A DNA stretch of 60,277 nucleotides, taken from positions 1 to 60,277 of IMG/VR virus record IMGVR_UViG_3300042475_003740. One strand, given 5' to 3'. Source of the stretch: a virus. Shown piece after piece: positions 15,530-24,489 of the stretch (its first letter is position 1; the number at the start of each line of letters is the position of its first letter). The notes under the pieces were generated by a model that saw only the letters and a list, made by a program, of their open reading frames with translations, did no database searches and was not told the DNA's origin. A program made the translations under genes and the position numbers.

Positions 15530-18274
15530 CTATCCGTAGAGCAGCTGCAGCACCGGCCTGCCATCGGCTTCACCGGATGATTCAGTGGCGCTGCTGGTGA
15601 TCGTGTAGCAACCGGCGGCATCAGTGCGGCTGAAGTAGAACGACCCATCGCCGGCACCATTGAAGAGGGTTCCGATCTCCGGGTACGGCGGCGGATCTTC
15701 ATCCTCCTCGTCGGGGAACACCAGCGCATCGGCCTGGCACCAGGCCCACACCAGAGCGAAGTTGCCACCAGTCCACTCGATCGGAGTGTCAAAGATGAAC
15801 TCATTAAATGGTCCGCTATTTGAACCTGTGAATGTCTGCGAAGCCGACGAATACACCTCTGTGAAGGTTCCGCCGTTCGTGCCGCTACTATTCACTCCCA
15901 CCGCGTTGGTGGTGTTCTTGGCTCCGATCTTGTAATTAGGGAATGGCTGATTATCTGGTGCTCTGAACACACGGAACCGGATTCCGTAGATCGTTGCATT
16001 TTCAGCCCCATCACATGCCAGCGACATCTCAGCAGCGCTGTAGGTTGCTTGCATGATCGTGCGTCTATACAGACCGCTAATCGGGTTCACGTCGTAGACA
16101 TACTCTCCAATCGAATCAATGATGTAATCTTCACCCCACACTCCTTCGGAATCAATCTCACCGGGCACATCATCGCCAGCGCCAACTCGCACGCCACCGC
16201 CGATCTCCACCACTGGCAGGAAGGTTTCTACGCTGATCATCCCGCCGCATCGAACGCCACCACGCAGCGGAATGGCCTCATTCCAAGGCTGCACGATCAC
16301 CGAGGGGTTGATCGTCGCCCGTGGTGTTGTCGCCGTGGTGGTCGGCAGGCTGGCGAACAGTGCGGTCTGATCCGGCGCCAGCGGGTTGAAGCCGCCGGGA
16401 ATGTTGATGGCGTTGGCGGGCCTCGGGTTGGCATTCGTGGTCACGGCGACAGTGGCAGGCAGGCTGCTCAACCCCGGCGGCAGGGGAAACCATGCGCTGC
16501 CCACCGTGCCATCGATCGCACCCCAGAACAGCGTGTCGGTGCTGCAGACGATGCCATCGGCGCCGATCGTCCAGGTAGTGCCGTTGACGCGCAGGGCGGC
16601 GGTGCAGCCGTTGAGGCGCAGATACAGCAGGCTGAACGGAGCGGCCGGCGTGTCGAGCGGCGCCAGCTGCAGGCCGAACCCATTGCGATGGGCCAGTAGC
16701 AGGCGGTTTTCCAGGCGGGCGTAGCTCAGGGCCTGCTGCTCCGCGTTGGCTGCCACCACCGAGTAGGTGGGTGAGCCGCCGCCGCTGACCTGGATTCGGT
16801 CGTCGCTCACGTAGGGCGGCGAGAGCTCGATCGCCGCTTCTGCCGCCGGAGAGCCCAGTGCCCAGGTGGTCTTGGTGGTCTGTTCGGTCGTCGGCTCCCT
16901 GAGCAGCGCCTCGCGGTTGCGCTCCTGCTGGCCTGGTCGTCTCTGCAGACCGAACTCCCGCTCTGTTCTGATCCTGGTGTTGCTGCCGTAGGGCACCAGG
17001 CGGCTGGCGTAGCCGATCAGATCCTGCAGCGGCTCCTCTGCTTCGCGCAGGCGGGAGATGGCGTCAGCACCGAACGGAGTATTAATGTAGGCGGTGGCGG
17101 CAATCGTCTTGGTCAGGGTGATGCCGGATGCGCTGTTTTTGTCGTAGTTGACGACTCGCCAGGCGGTGGTCTGGTTGCCGCCGCGAAACTCTGCGTGAGG
17201 TCCGTTCTTGCCGCATGCGGCGGCGATGTCACCGCTTGGCGTCCATTCGGTGGTGGATTCGCGCACTACACGGCTGTAGTCTTCGCTGTTGCGATCAACG
17301 AAACCGCTGACATAGGAGAACGTTGTTTCGGTGTAGCGGGTGCCATTGAGCTGGTTTGTTGTTTCAGTTCTGCGCCGCACACGATCGCCCCCGTCGTATG
17401 ACGTTTCGGTGATGCTCACGTCGTTGTAGATAATGAACTCCTTCACCGTGTTTCCGCCTGCATCGGTGTAGGTGTGGATCGACTGCACACCGCCGCCGAT
17501 CACAACCTCCCGCTCCCAGTTGCGCCGCCTCACCTCGTCGTCGCTCAGGTTGCTGGCCGGTGCCACCAGCTTGTGGCTGATGTAGCGAGCGAACACCGCC
17601 TCGCCTGGCAGGTCGCCCACGCTGCTGGGGGTGAGGTCGATAATCTGTCCCCTTGTCACCAGCGGGCCGATGCCCACCTCCTGCTCGAGGGGGATGAACT
17701 CCACCTGCTCCGCGCCATTGATCCAGCAGCGGTATCGCTCCGATGCGGCGATCCGCCCCAGCTCCTCGACATAGCCAGCCGATAGGTCCCACTCATCCTC
17801 CAGTCGAGCGATCGTGAGCGGGATCGCTCCCGCGGCGGTAAGGCCCAGGGCGTCGAGGATCTTCTGCGTCACCCAGGCAGCTGTGATCGGCAGGGCTGCC
17901 ACGCGCCGCACCGACTCAGCCACGGCGGCGTTCTGCTCGGCCTCCTGCAGGTTGCTGGCTGGCGGCTTGCGGTTCTCGTAGAGGGCGAACAGACATCCCA
18001 CGCTGACGGTGGTGATGTTGCGCAGCGGATCAGCGGTGGAGCTCAGCACTCGCAGCCGCCGCGGCACCCGGGCGATCCATGCCTGCCCGTCGCTGTAGGC
18101 GAAGCTCACCGGCGTGCCGACCGTCGGCCGGTAGATGCCAGCGAGCGTCACGGTCCCCCTGGTGGTGATGACCCCGGCGGCGCCCTGGATGTAGCTGTCG
18201 GCGATGGTGGCGGGGCTGTCCGGGGCCAGCGGGCCGAGGTTGCACCATGCCCAGTGGCGGGTCTCAATGCTCAC
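15530..18274 (-). CDS. large tail-tip / central fibre protein
   Basis: A 914-residue protein, the second largest of the tail module. The first ~250 residues (GTPVSFAYSDGQAWIARVPR, GYVEELGRIAASERYRCWIN) resemble a baseplate-hub-type domain. The rest is beta-rich and repeats aromatic/Gly patterns up to the end (FYFSRTDAAGCYTITSS). The 4-nt overlap with 18271-19041 and the place two genes after the tape measure support a hub or tail-tip role by synteny with siphophages. No catalytic motif seen. Confidence 0.6.
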   Translation of the reverse strand: MSIETRHWAWCNLGPLAPDSPATIADSYIQGAAGVITTRGTVTLAGIYRPTVGTPVSFAYSDGQAWIARVPRRLRVLSSTADPLRNITTVSVGCLFALYENRKPPASNLQEAEQNAAVAESVRRVAALPITAAWVTQKILDALGLTAAGAIPLTIARLEDEWDLSAGYVEELGRIAASERYRCWINGAEQVEFIPLEQEVGIGPLVTRGQIIDLTPSSVGDLPGEAVFARYISHKLVAPASNLSDDEVRRRNWEREVVIGGGVQSIHTYTDAGGNTVKEFIIYNDVSITETSYDGGDRVRRRTETTNQLNGTRYTETTFSYVSGFVDRNSEDYSRVVRESTTEWTPSGDIAAACGKNGPHAEFRGGNQTTAWRVVNYDKNSASGITLTKTIAATAYINTPFGADAISRLREAEEPLQDLIGYASRLVPYGSNTRIRTEREFGLQRRPGQQERNREALLREPTTEQTTKTTWALGSPAAEAAIELSPPYVSDDRIQVSGGGSPTYSVVAANAEQQALSYARLENRLLLAHRNGFGLQLAPLDTPAAPFSLLYLRLNGCTAALRVNGTTWTIGADGIVCSTDTLFWGAIDGTVGSAWFPLPPGLSSLPATVAVTTNANPRPANAINIPGGFNPLAPDQTALFASLPTTTATTPRATINPSVIVQPWNEAIPLRGGVRCGGMISVETFLPVVEIGGGVRVGAGDDVPGEIDSEGVWGEDYIIDSIGEYVYDVNPISGLYRRTIMQATYSAAEMSLACDGAENATIYGIRFRVFRAPDNQPFPNYKIGAKNTTNAVGVNSSGTNGGTFTEVYSSASQTFTGSNSGPFNEFIFDTPIEWTGGNFALVWAWCQADALVFPDEEDEDPPPYPEIGTLFNGAGDGSFYFSRTDAAGCYTITSSATESSGEADGRPVLQLLYG

Positions 18275-19041
18275 GCCGCCCCCCGGATCTTCAAAAGGGA
18301 CAGGCTTACGTCGTAGACGATGCTCACCACCCCGCCGTTGCGTTTCTGCCTGGCCTCAGGCTGCAGGCCCCCGGTGGGGAACCAGATCCCGGCAGCTGGC
18401 GTGGCGGCCACGGTGGTGCTGAACCACGTCCTGAGGTTGGCAAGGTTTGCCGCCGTCACCCAGCCCCGCACCTCCCGCCGCTCGATTGCCACCAGCGGGC
18501 CGGTGATCACATGGGCGCCAGCAGGTGAGAGGTTCGGTGCTGGGGGCGGCTCCAGCACATCAGGCTGAGCTGTGAGATTGATCACAGCGGTCCCCAGGGT
18601 GATGGTGCCCAGCGACAGGGCCTCGTACTCCTCCTCCGCTTCCTCCAGGTCGCGCAGCAGGATCGCAAGCGCTTGGCTGGCATCCACCAGGGCGATGGTG
18701 GTGCGCAGGTAGCCGCCGGCCGCCGGGGAGCTCACCACGTCGTTGAACCACGCCGCCCGGTTCGTCCATGCGAACCCTGGCCCGGTGGCATTGACGGTGG
18801 CGGTGGCCCCCACCACCCCGGTGCGCTCTGGTGGCTCCTGCACCAGCCGGGCGGCATTCCAGGCCGCGTACAGCGTCTTGACGGTCGCCAGCTGCGATGG
18901 CCGCAGCAGGGTGGAGAAGGTCAGCGTCTCGGCCACCTTCCCCCGCCTGGCGTCGGTGGCGTCGTAGCCATGCGGGTACTCGAGCAGCTCGGGCACGGTG
19001 AAGGTGGTGCCCCCGTAGGCGATCGTCGGGGCGGCCGGCAT
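18271..19041 (-). CDS. putative distal tail protein
   Basis: A 256-residue protein (MPAAPTIAYGGTTFTVPELL...) immediately following the tape measure gene (1-nt overlap). In siphophages the gene after the tape measure is usually the distal tail or minor tail protein. It contains beta-rich regions (GYLRTTIALVDASQALAILL, GGVVSIVYDVSLSLLKI). Assignment mainly by synteny. Confidence 0.55.
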   Translation of the reverse strand: MPAAPTIAYGGTTFTVPELLEYPHGYDATDARRGKVAETLTFSTLLRPSQLATVKTLYAAWNAARLVQEPPERTGVVGATATVNATGPGFAWTNRAAWFNDVVSSPAAGGYLRTTIALVDASQALAILLRDLEEAEEEYEALSLGTITLGTAVINLTAQPDVLEPPPAPNLSPAGAHVITGPLVAIERREVRGWVTAANLANLRTWFSTTVAATPAAGIWFPTGGLQPEARQKRNGGVVSIVYDVSLSLLKIRGAA

Positions 19042-22000
19042 CAGATCCCCTGCACGCTGCGCAACAGGCCGGCGTTGCTGGGCATCACCACCTGCAGGCT
19101 CATGTCCTTCCGCCGCAGGGCCGAGATTTCCATGCGCAGCGCCGCGATCTCCCGCTCCAGGTTTCCGGTGCGGATGCTGCCGGCTGCCATGGGCCGATCG
19201 AAGGCGCCGGCATCCTTGAGGCGACCGGTCAGGCCAGCCGGTAGCACGGTGCCGCGAGCCGGGGGACGCCAGAGGCCACGGGTGGGGGCATTGATGAGCG
19301 ACAGCCGGCCACCAGAGAGGAGGGCCTCCTGCCCCAGCTCGTTCACCCGGTAGGCGGTGCCGGGCTCCACCGGACCACCAGACCAGCGAGCCTGGGGCGT
19401 GGCAGCGATGCGCTGCAGGGTGTCGAGCAGGGCCTGGGCGTTGGTGTTGGCATTGGCGTAGCCGGTGGCAAGGTCTGCGCTGGCCTGCGCGGCAGACGCG
19501 CTGGCGGATCCGATTTCCTCGACGGTGGTGAGGATCTGCACCGTCTGGCCTGCAGCGGAAACAAACCCGGCGCTTACCTGCTGGACGCTGGCGGCCACGT
19601 TGCTGGTCGCCCGGGCGGATTCGTCGAGGCTGTTGAGCGAACCACTCACGGACTGCTCAAACCCCTGCGCTGCCGCCTGTGCCCTGAACCCATTGGCGGT
19701 GGTCTGCTGCTGGGCCAGCAGGGCCTGATTCTGCAGGCCGAACACCGCGCCGAGGGTCTGCAGGCGGCCCGCTTCGGCCTGCTGCTGCTGCTGAGCGAGG
19801 GCGAGGGTTTGGCGCTGCAGCTGAACCTGCTGCTGCACATTGGCCCGCTCGCTGGCCGTGAGGCTCGGATCGAGGGCCTGCCCCTGCAGCCCCAGTAGCC
19901 CCTTCCTGGCCTCCAGCACAGCACCCGCCGCTGCCCGCTGCGCTGATTGCGCGTCGAGCAGCTCCTGGGCCTGCTTGAGCTGCAGCACCTTCCGCTCCAG
20001 CTCGAACCGCTGAGCGGCGGCATTGATCTGGGCCTCCAGGGCCCGGCGGTCGAGGTCTGAGGCGCCGCGCTTCAGGCCAGCGATGTTCTCCTCCTGCCGG
20101 CGGATGGCATCAGCCCCGGCGCCGCGCTGCTGCAGCCGCTGCAGCTCAGCCTCTGCGCCCTGGATGGCGAACTGCTGCCGGGCGCGATCGACGCCGAACA
20201 GCGACTCAGCCAGCCCCTGCTGCGCCTGCTGCAGCGCCAGCTGGGCGTCAAGCACCTGCTGCTGTGCCCGCAACCTGGTGGTGGCCACCTGATCAGCGCG
20301 ACCTTCGATGTCGAGGGCGGCCTGAGCCACCTGCAGGCGACCCTGCGCCAGCGTCAGCGCCTGCTGCCGGCGCTCCACCTCTACCTTGGCCCCCTCGGCT
20401 TCGAGCTTGGCGATCTCCAGTACCTTCTGAGCGCGGGCGGATTGGGCGGTGAGGATCTCTTTCTGGTTGTTGGCGCCGCTGCCCCTGGCTGCTTCCAGCT
20501 TGCCGATCAGGTCGTCCAGCCCGCTGATCTCCTCCCGCAGTCCCCGCGTCCGCGCCTGCCTGAGCCTGGCATCGGCGTCGACCTGGGCGAGCTTCCCATC
20601 GGTGATGCGACCGGTGAGTGCAGCCTCAGTCCGCAACAGGTTGATCTGCTCCTGCTGGCTGGAGGTGGCGTTGAGCTTTTGCTGGGCCTGAGCCTGTTCC
20701 TCCAGGCGTTGGGTGATGGCTTGGGCGGCGGCGGCTCGTTGCAGTTCCTCGCTCTTAAGATCTCTATTCTGCCTCCTGTAGGCAATTGCGAGCTGCTCAA
20801 ATATCCCCAGGACTCGCTCGTACCCTTCGCCATCGATCTTAAATGCACCGCTTATAGGATCTTGCGGTAGACGTGCGAGCCTTGCTGCATTCTCGAAGGT
20901 CTTTTTGTAGACTTCATCACCTAAACTGTATTCTTTCCGGATATTGCGCAAGTTCCCGATAAGGCCAGCCGCGTCATTGCCGAGAGACCCTATACTGCTT
21001 GACAGGCCAAGCTGTACGCCTTCCTGTTGAAGTTTCAGCTCATCAATCGCCAGCGTGAGCTGCTTGACCGTGGCCGTGACGAGCGGCAGCAGGTTCTGGC
21101 CGAACGAAACCTGCAACTCTTCCCATGCGTTGGTGAACCGCTGCAGGTTCTGCGCCGCCGTTGGCATCCCCGCCGAGCCCTCCGTCAGCTCGTTCAGCCC
21201 CTTGGTGAACGCGGGGAAGAACTTGTTGGCCGACAGCTGACCGGTCTCCACCAGCTTGATCAGCTCCTTGGTGCTCAGCCCCAGGCCGCGGGCGGTGGCG
21301 GACAGGGCGATCGGCAGGCGTTCCCCGAGCTGCTGACGGAGCTCCTCCATGCTGACGGTGCCTTTCGAGGCGATCTGCTGCAGCGCCAGGAACGCGCCGT
21401 TCACCTCATCGTTCGACAGGCCCAGTGCCATCCCCGCCCGTGAGACGGACTTGAACAGCTCCTGCTGCTGATCGAGTGGCACGTTCGCCGCGGTGGCGGC
21501 AGCCGTGAACCGCCCATAGCTGCCCACCAGGTCGCGGAACGACAGGCCTAGCTCATCACTCACCCCCCGCACAAACCCCAGCGCCGCGCCGGCACCCTGG
21601 GCGCCGAGGGTGTTGGTGAGCCGGCGGGTTGCGGTCTCCAGCTGGATCGCCTGCTGAATCGAGCTGCGGAAGAACTGCGTCACCGTCAGCCCGACGCCGG
21701 CCACCCCCAGCGCACCCAGCGCACCCTGCACCAGGCCGACCCCCCGGGCCGCCAGACCGCCAGCATCCCCGGCCTTTCGCAGCTCCCGTTCAACGCCCCG
21801 GATCTCTCGTTGCAGCTCGCGGAACCGGCGGGAGCCGATCGCTACCTCGCCGATCTGATTGTTGAGCTCCGCCAGCCGAGAGCGGAGCGCCACCACGCTG
21901 CTGGGATCAGCGTTGATCAGCAGGCGGCGGCGGTTCAGTGAGTCGAGCTGCCCCTGTACCTCCAGGATGCGGCGCTGGATGACCTCCACCCCCTCGCCGC

Positions 22001-22532
22001 TGGTGGTGCGCGACTGAATCCGCTGCAGCCGGCTCAGCTCCTGGCTCAGTCCCTGAGCGGTGCCGAGGTTGGGGCGGAATGCTCTGGCGGCCTGCGCCGC
22101 ACGGCCGAGGGCCTGCTCGACGCCCCGGATCTCCCGCTGCAGCTGCTTGAAGCGCTCGCCGCCGATGGCCACGCGGTTCAGTTCGCCGTTCAGCTCATCA
22201 AGCCGGGAGCTGAGGGCCAGCACGCTGTTGGGATCGGCATTCAGGATGATGCGGCGGCGGTTGATGCCTTCGATCAGCTGGCTGATCTCTCTGATCCTGA
22301 CGCCCGCCTTCTCGAATGCGGTGCTGTCCACTGCCACACGGGTCTGCCGGCGCTCCAGGCGGGCCAGCTCCTGCTGCAGTGCTGCGAGGCTTCTGTTGCT
22401 GAACCCCCGGACCCCCTCGTCGATTCCCTTCCCGATCGCCTGGCCCGACTGCTGTGCCCGGCGGTCCAGCTGGTCGAATCCCCGGAGCAGGTCCTGGAAG
22501 TCGCCCCCGACCCGGAACTCGTATGCGCTCAT
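19041..22532 (-). CDS. tail tape measure protein
   Basis: An 1163-residue protein that sets tail length and passes into the cell with DNA. Residues 1-250 contain two copies of a roughly 70-residue coiled module (RRxILNADPNSVLALSSRLDE and RRLLINADPSSVVALRSRL). Residues 255-300 are hydrophobic (GLVQGALGALGVAGVGLTVT). Residues 310-430 form the tape-measure domain (SFRDLVGSYGRFTAAATAAN, GTVSMEELRQQLGERLPIAL, NKFFPAFTKGL). From about 600 to 950 it is a long Gln/Ala coiled coil. At 3 nt per residue this predicts a tail somewhat longer than lambda's. Confidence 0.9.
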   Translation of the reverse strand: MSAYEFRVGGDFQDLLRGFDQLDRRAQQSGQAIGKGIDEGVRGFSNRSLAALQQELARLERRQTRVAVDSTAFEKAGVRIREISQLIEGINRRRIILNADPNSVLALSSRLDELNGELNRVAIGGERFKQLQREIRGVEQALGRAAQAARAFRPNLGTAQGLSQELSRLQRIQSRTTSGEGVEVIQRRILEVQGQLDSLNRRRLLINADPSSVVALRSRLAELNNQIGEVAIGSRRFRELQREIRGVERELRKAGDAGGLAARGVGLVQGALGALGVAGVGLTVTQFFRSSIQQAIQLETATRRLTNTLGAQGAGAALGFVRGVSDELGLSFRDLVGSYGRFTAAATAANVPLDQQQELFKSVSRAGMALGLSNDEVNGAFLALQQIASKGTVSMEELRQQLGERLPIALSATARGLGLSTKELIKLVETGQLSANKFFPAFTKGLNELTEGSAGMPTAAQNLQRFTNAWEELQVSFGQNLLPLVTATVKQLTLAIDELKLQQEGVQLGLSSSIGSLGNDAAGLIGNLRNIRKEYSLGDEVYKKTFENAARLARLPQDPISGAFKIDGEGYERVLGIFEQLAIAYRRQNRDLKSEELQRAAAAQAITQRLEEQAQAQQKLNATSSQQEQINLLRTEAALTGRITDGKLAQVDADARLRQARTRGLREEISGLDDLIGKLEAARGSGANNQKEILTAQSARAQKVLEIAKLEAEGAKVEVERRQQALTLAQGRLQVAQAALDIEGRADQVATTRLRAQQQVLDAQLALQQAQQGLAESLFGVDRARQQFAIQGAEAELQRLQQRGAGADAIRRQEENIAGLKRGASDLDRRALEAQINAAAQRFELERKVLQLKQAQELLDAQSAQRAAAGAVLEARKGLLGLQGQALDPSLTASERANVQQQVQLQRQTLALAQQQQQAEAGRLQTLGAVFGLQNQALLAQQQTTANGFRAQAAAQGFEQSVSGSLNSLDESARATSNVAASVQQVSAGFVSAAGQTVQILTTVEEIGSASASAAQASADLATGYANANTNAQALLDTLQRIAATPQARWSGGPVEPGTAYRVNELGQEALLSGGRLSLINAPTRGLWRPPARGTVLPAGLTGRLKDAGAFDRPMAAGSIRTGNLEREIAALRMEISALRRKDMSLQVVMPSNAGLLRSVQGI

Positions 22533-22951
22533 AGCACCTCCGCATAGGTCGGGTTCGACCAGGTGACGACCGTCTGATCCATCACGCCGATCCCGCTACC
22601 GGGTGCGTCACCCTGCTGTGAGGCGGTGGCCCCGGGCAGCAGCAGCAGCACCCGCTGCGTCAGGGCCTGCAGGGTGGCTGCAGCGCCCCAGCCCACCAGG
22701 TAGATGCGCCAGGTCGGGTTCGGCGAGACGCCATCCTGCATGGTCTGCGGGGCGAACCCAGGCACCCGGGTGATGGCCACCTCGATCCCGTTGCTGACGG
22801 TGCCCTCCGGCAGCTTCTCGTTGGCTGCGAACGCCCCGATTGCCGCCCGGACGGTGCCGTTGGGCAGGGTGTAGGTGCCCAGACCGGCGCTGATCACCGG
22901 ATCAGCCGCCAGCAGGTCGTAGATCGCTTCAGCGGTGGCGGGGAGGGGCAT
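22529..22951 (-). CDS. tail-region protein upstream of tape measure
   Basis: A 140-residue protein beginning MPLPATAEAIYDLLAADPVI, overlapping the tape-measure start by 4 nt. A short helical head is followed by beta strands (WRIYLVGWGAAATLQAL), a composition like tail terminator or completion proteins. In this phage the slot between tail tube and tape measure, normally the chaperone's, is filled by this gene. Its start is preceded by a junction motif (22952-22967). Confidence 0.5.
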   Translation of the reverse strand: MPLPATAEAIYDLLAADPVISAGLGTYTLPNGTVRAAIGAFAANEKLPEGTVSNGIEVAITRVPGFAPQTMQDGVSPNPTWRIYLVGWGAAATLQALTQRVLLLLPGATASQQGDAPGSGIGVMDQTVVTWSNPTYAEVL

Positions 22952-22967
22952 GCCTCAGCTTTCCGCC
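22952..22967 (-). repeat. junction motif copy
   Basis: GGCGGAAAGCTGAGGC on the minus strand just before the ATG at 22951; one of about ten copies of CCGGAAASCTNAGSC found at gene ends. Confidence 0.5.
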
Positions 22968-23003
22968 CCACCCCCGGCAAACTTCCCCAACCGCCGCGAG
23001 GCC

Positions 23004-23204
23004 ATGCCTGAGGAACTCCCGCTGCATGAGCAGCTCCGCAACCACCAGTGGCGGCAGATGATCGAGACGGCTGGCCCCGGCGACACCGACAACCTCAAGC
23101 GCATCGCCCTGGCGATCCTCGACTACTCCGTCACATCCCGCCTGTTCGCCCTGCAGGCTGCCGCCGCTGGGCTGCCCAGGCAGCAGAAAGCCCCGACCGC
23201 CTGA
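23004..23204 (+). CDS. small + strand gene inside the tail operon (moron candidate)
   Basis: A 66-residue helical protein (MPEELPLHEQLRNHQWRQMI...) encoded against the direction of the tail genes, between tail tube and tape-measure units. An upstream in-frame ATG at 22950 would lengthen it. Opposite orientation, a junction motif at one side and a compact helical fold are features of morons expressed from the prophage. Its function is unknown. Confidence 0.5.
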   Translation: MPEELPLHEQLRNHQWRQMIETAGPGDTDNLKRIALAILDYSVTSRLFALQAAAAGLPRQQKAPTA

Positions 23205-23231
23205 GCAGCCGGGGCCCTGCCTACCCGGTGA

Positions 23232-24071
23232 TCACTTCTCGATCTGGTAGGGGCCGTAGCCGGCGATCGAGCTGTTGTACTTGATCACCGAGCCGGCCTC
23301 GCTGGGCTCCTCAAACGAGGGGAAGCGCCCGTAGCCGTAGCAGACCTGGTTCACGCCCTGGGGGCCAGAGCGGGCGTATTTGAGCATCAGGCCCTGGTCC
23401 ACCTTGTGCTTGGAGCCGAACCGCATCAGCCAGTAGGCCGCGTCGCTGAAGTTGGTCTGACCGGCAACGCTCCAGCTCACGCTCTGGCTGGTGGAGGCCG
23501 ACTTGTCGAAGCCGGCGGCCTCATCGTCGTAGACCACCAGGCTGTCGGTGTTCTCGCCCTCGTTCGGGCTGCAGTTCTGCAGGCCCAGCAGGCGTACCGG
23601 GGCGTCGGTCCCGTCGAGCTTCAGCGCGCCCGACATGGCGGTGCCGGCGGTGACAGCGGCGCTGGTGATGCTGCCGGCGTGCGCGAACGTGAGGGTGAAC
23701 GGCGTTGAGGTTGTCACCGCCGTCACGGTCTTCACGCCGTTCAGCGGGGCAGCGGTGCCGGTGAGGCCCTCCACCACGATCACCGAGCTGTTGGCGATGC
23801 CGTGGGCCGCCGCGAAGGTCAGCGTCGCGGTGCCGGTGGCTGCCTCCACGTTGGTGATGGCCTTGGGCACACCGGAGAACAGCTTGAAGTCGGTGCCGGT
23901 GCCGTACTGCACCACCCGGTTGGTGTTGGGCATCAGGGTGGTGTTGTCGATGAACTTGCTTGCACCCAGACCGCTCTGCGGCACCAGGGTGGCAAGGTCA
24001 ACCACGTCCTTTTTGATCACCTGGAAGAACAGCTTGAAGCCAAAGCCAAGGTGATAATTCTCGACAGCCAT
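23232..24071 (-). CDS. major tail tube protein
   Basis: A 279-residue protein. The N terminus (MAVENYHLGFGFKLFFQVIK) and the C-terminal part (SAYWLMRFGSKHK-like aromatic stretch, YGYGRFPSFEEPSEAGSVIK) flank a Thr/Ala-rich beta domain at residues 70-150 (TATLTFAAAHGIANSSVIVV), probably an Ig-like insertion on the tube surface. Placement by the tape measure and high beta content support the tail tube call. Confidence 0.65.
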   Translation of the reverse strand: MAVENYHLGFGFKLFFQVIKKDVVDLATLVPQSGLGASKFIDNTTLMPNTNRVVQYGTGTDFKLFSGVPKAITNVEAATGTATLTFAAAHGIANSSVIVVEGLTGTAAPLNGVKTVTAVTTSTPFTLTFAHAGSITSAAVTAGTAMSGALKLDGTDAPVRLLGLQNCSPNEGENTDSLVVYDDEAAGFDKSASTSQSVSWSVAGQTNFSDAAYWLMRFGSKHKVDQGLMLKYARSGPQGVNQVCYGYGRFPSFEEPSEAGSVIKYNSSIAGYGPYQIEK

Positions 24072-24198
24072 GGAATGCAGGAAGATCCGTCATTCCCAGC
24101 AGGCCCGGAGCGGGTAAGCCGCCCCCACGGCTTAGGAAACCTTGGGGCATCCCCACCAGATCCGGCCTGTGCCCTGCTATCCCCGCGGTGTCTGCCAC

Positions 24199-24489
24199 GT
24201 GCCGCAGAACAAGCGCAAGCCGTGGCAGGCCCGCGTCTGGTATCGCGGCCGGTACTGGAGCCTGGGCTACTTCGACAGCGTGATCGCCGCAGAGATCAGG
24301 GTGAATCGGGTGTATCGGGAGATTCAGCAATGGTCAGCTGAGCAGCTGCCGCCGCCCACACTGCACTCGAGGATTCGTCGGTGGGAACAACAAAACGCCC
24401 CACCACCAGCGGATCCCCCGGCCAGCGAAACTCCCGCACCTGACCCGATGCCGTGTCCTCTGCCACCAGGAAACCCCGCCAGCCGGTAG
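24199..24489 (+). CDS. AP2-like DNA-binding domain protein on the + strand
   Basis: A 96-residue protein starting at a GTG (24199). Residues 5-40 (KPWQARVWYRGRYWSLGYFD) match the AP2-type three-strand domain found in phage HNH endonucleases and in free-standing form, followed by a helix (AAEIRVNRVYREIQQW) and a Pro-rich tail. Its second half overlaps the 3' end of the GT chaperone gene on the other strand by 194 nt. It could be a remnant of a homing endonuclease or a moron regulator. Hairpins TAAGCCG/CGGCTTA and TGGGG/CCCCA lie just upstream at 24116-24155. Confidence 0.5.
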   Translation: MPQNKRKPWQARVWYRGRYWSLGYFDSVIAAEIRVNRVYREIQQWSAEQLPPPTLHSRIRRWEQQNAPPPADPPASETPAPDPMPCPLPPGNPASR

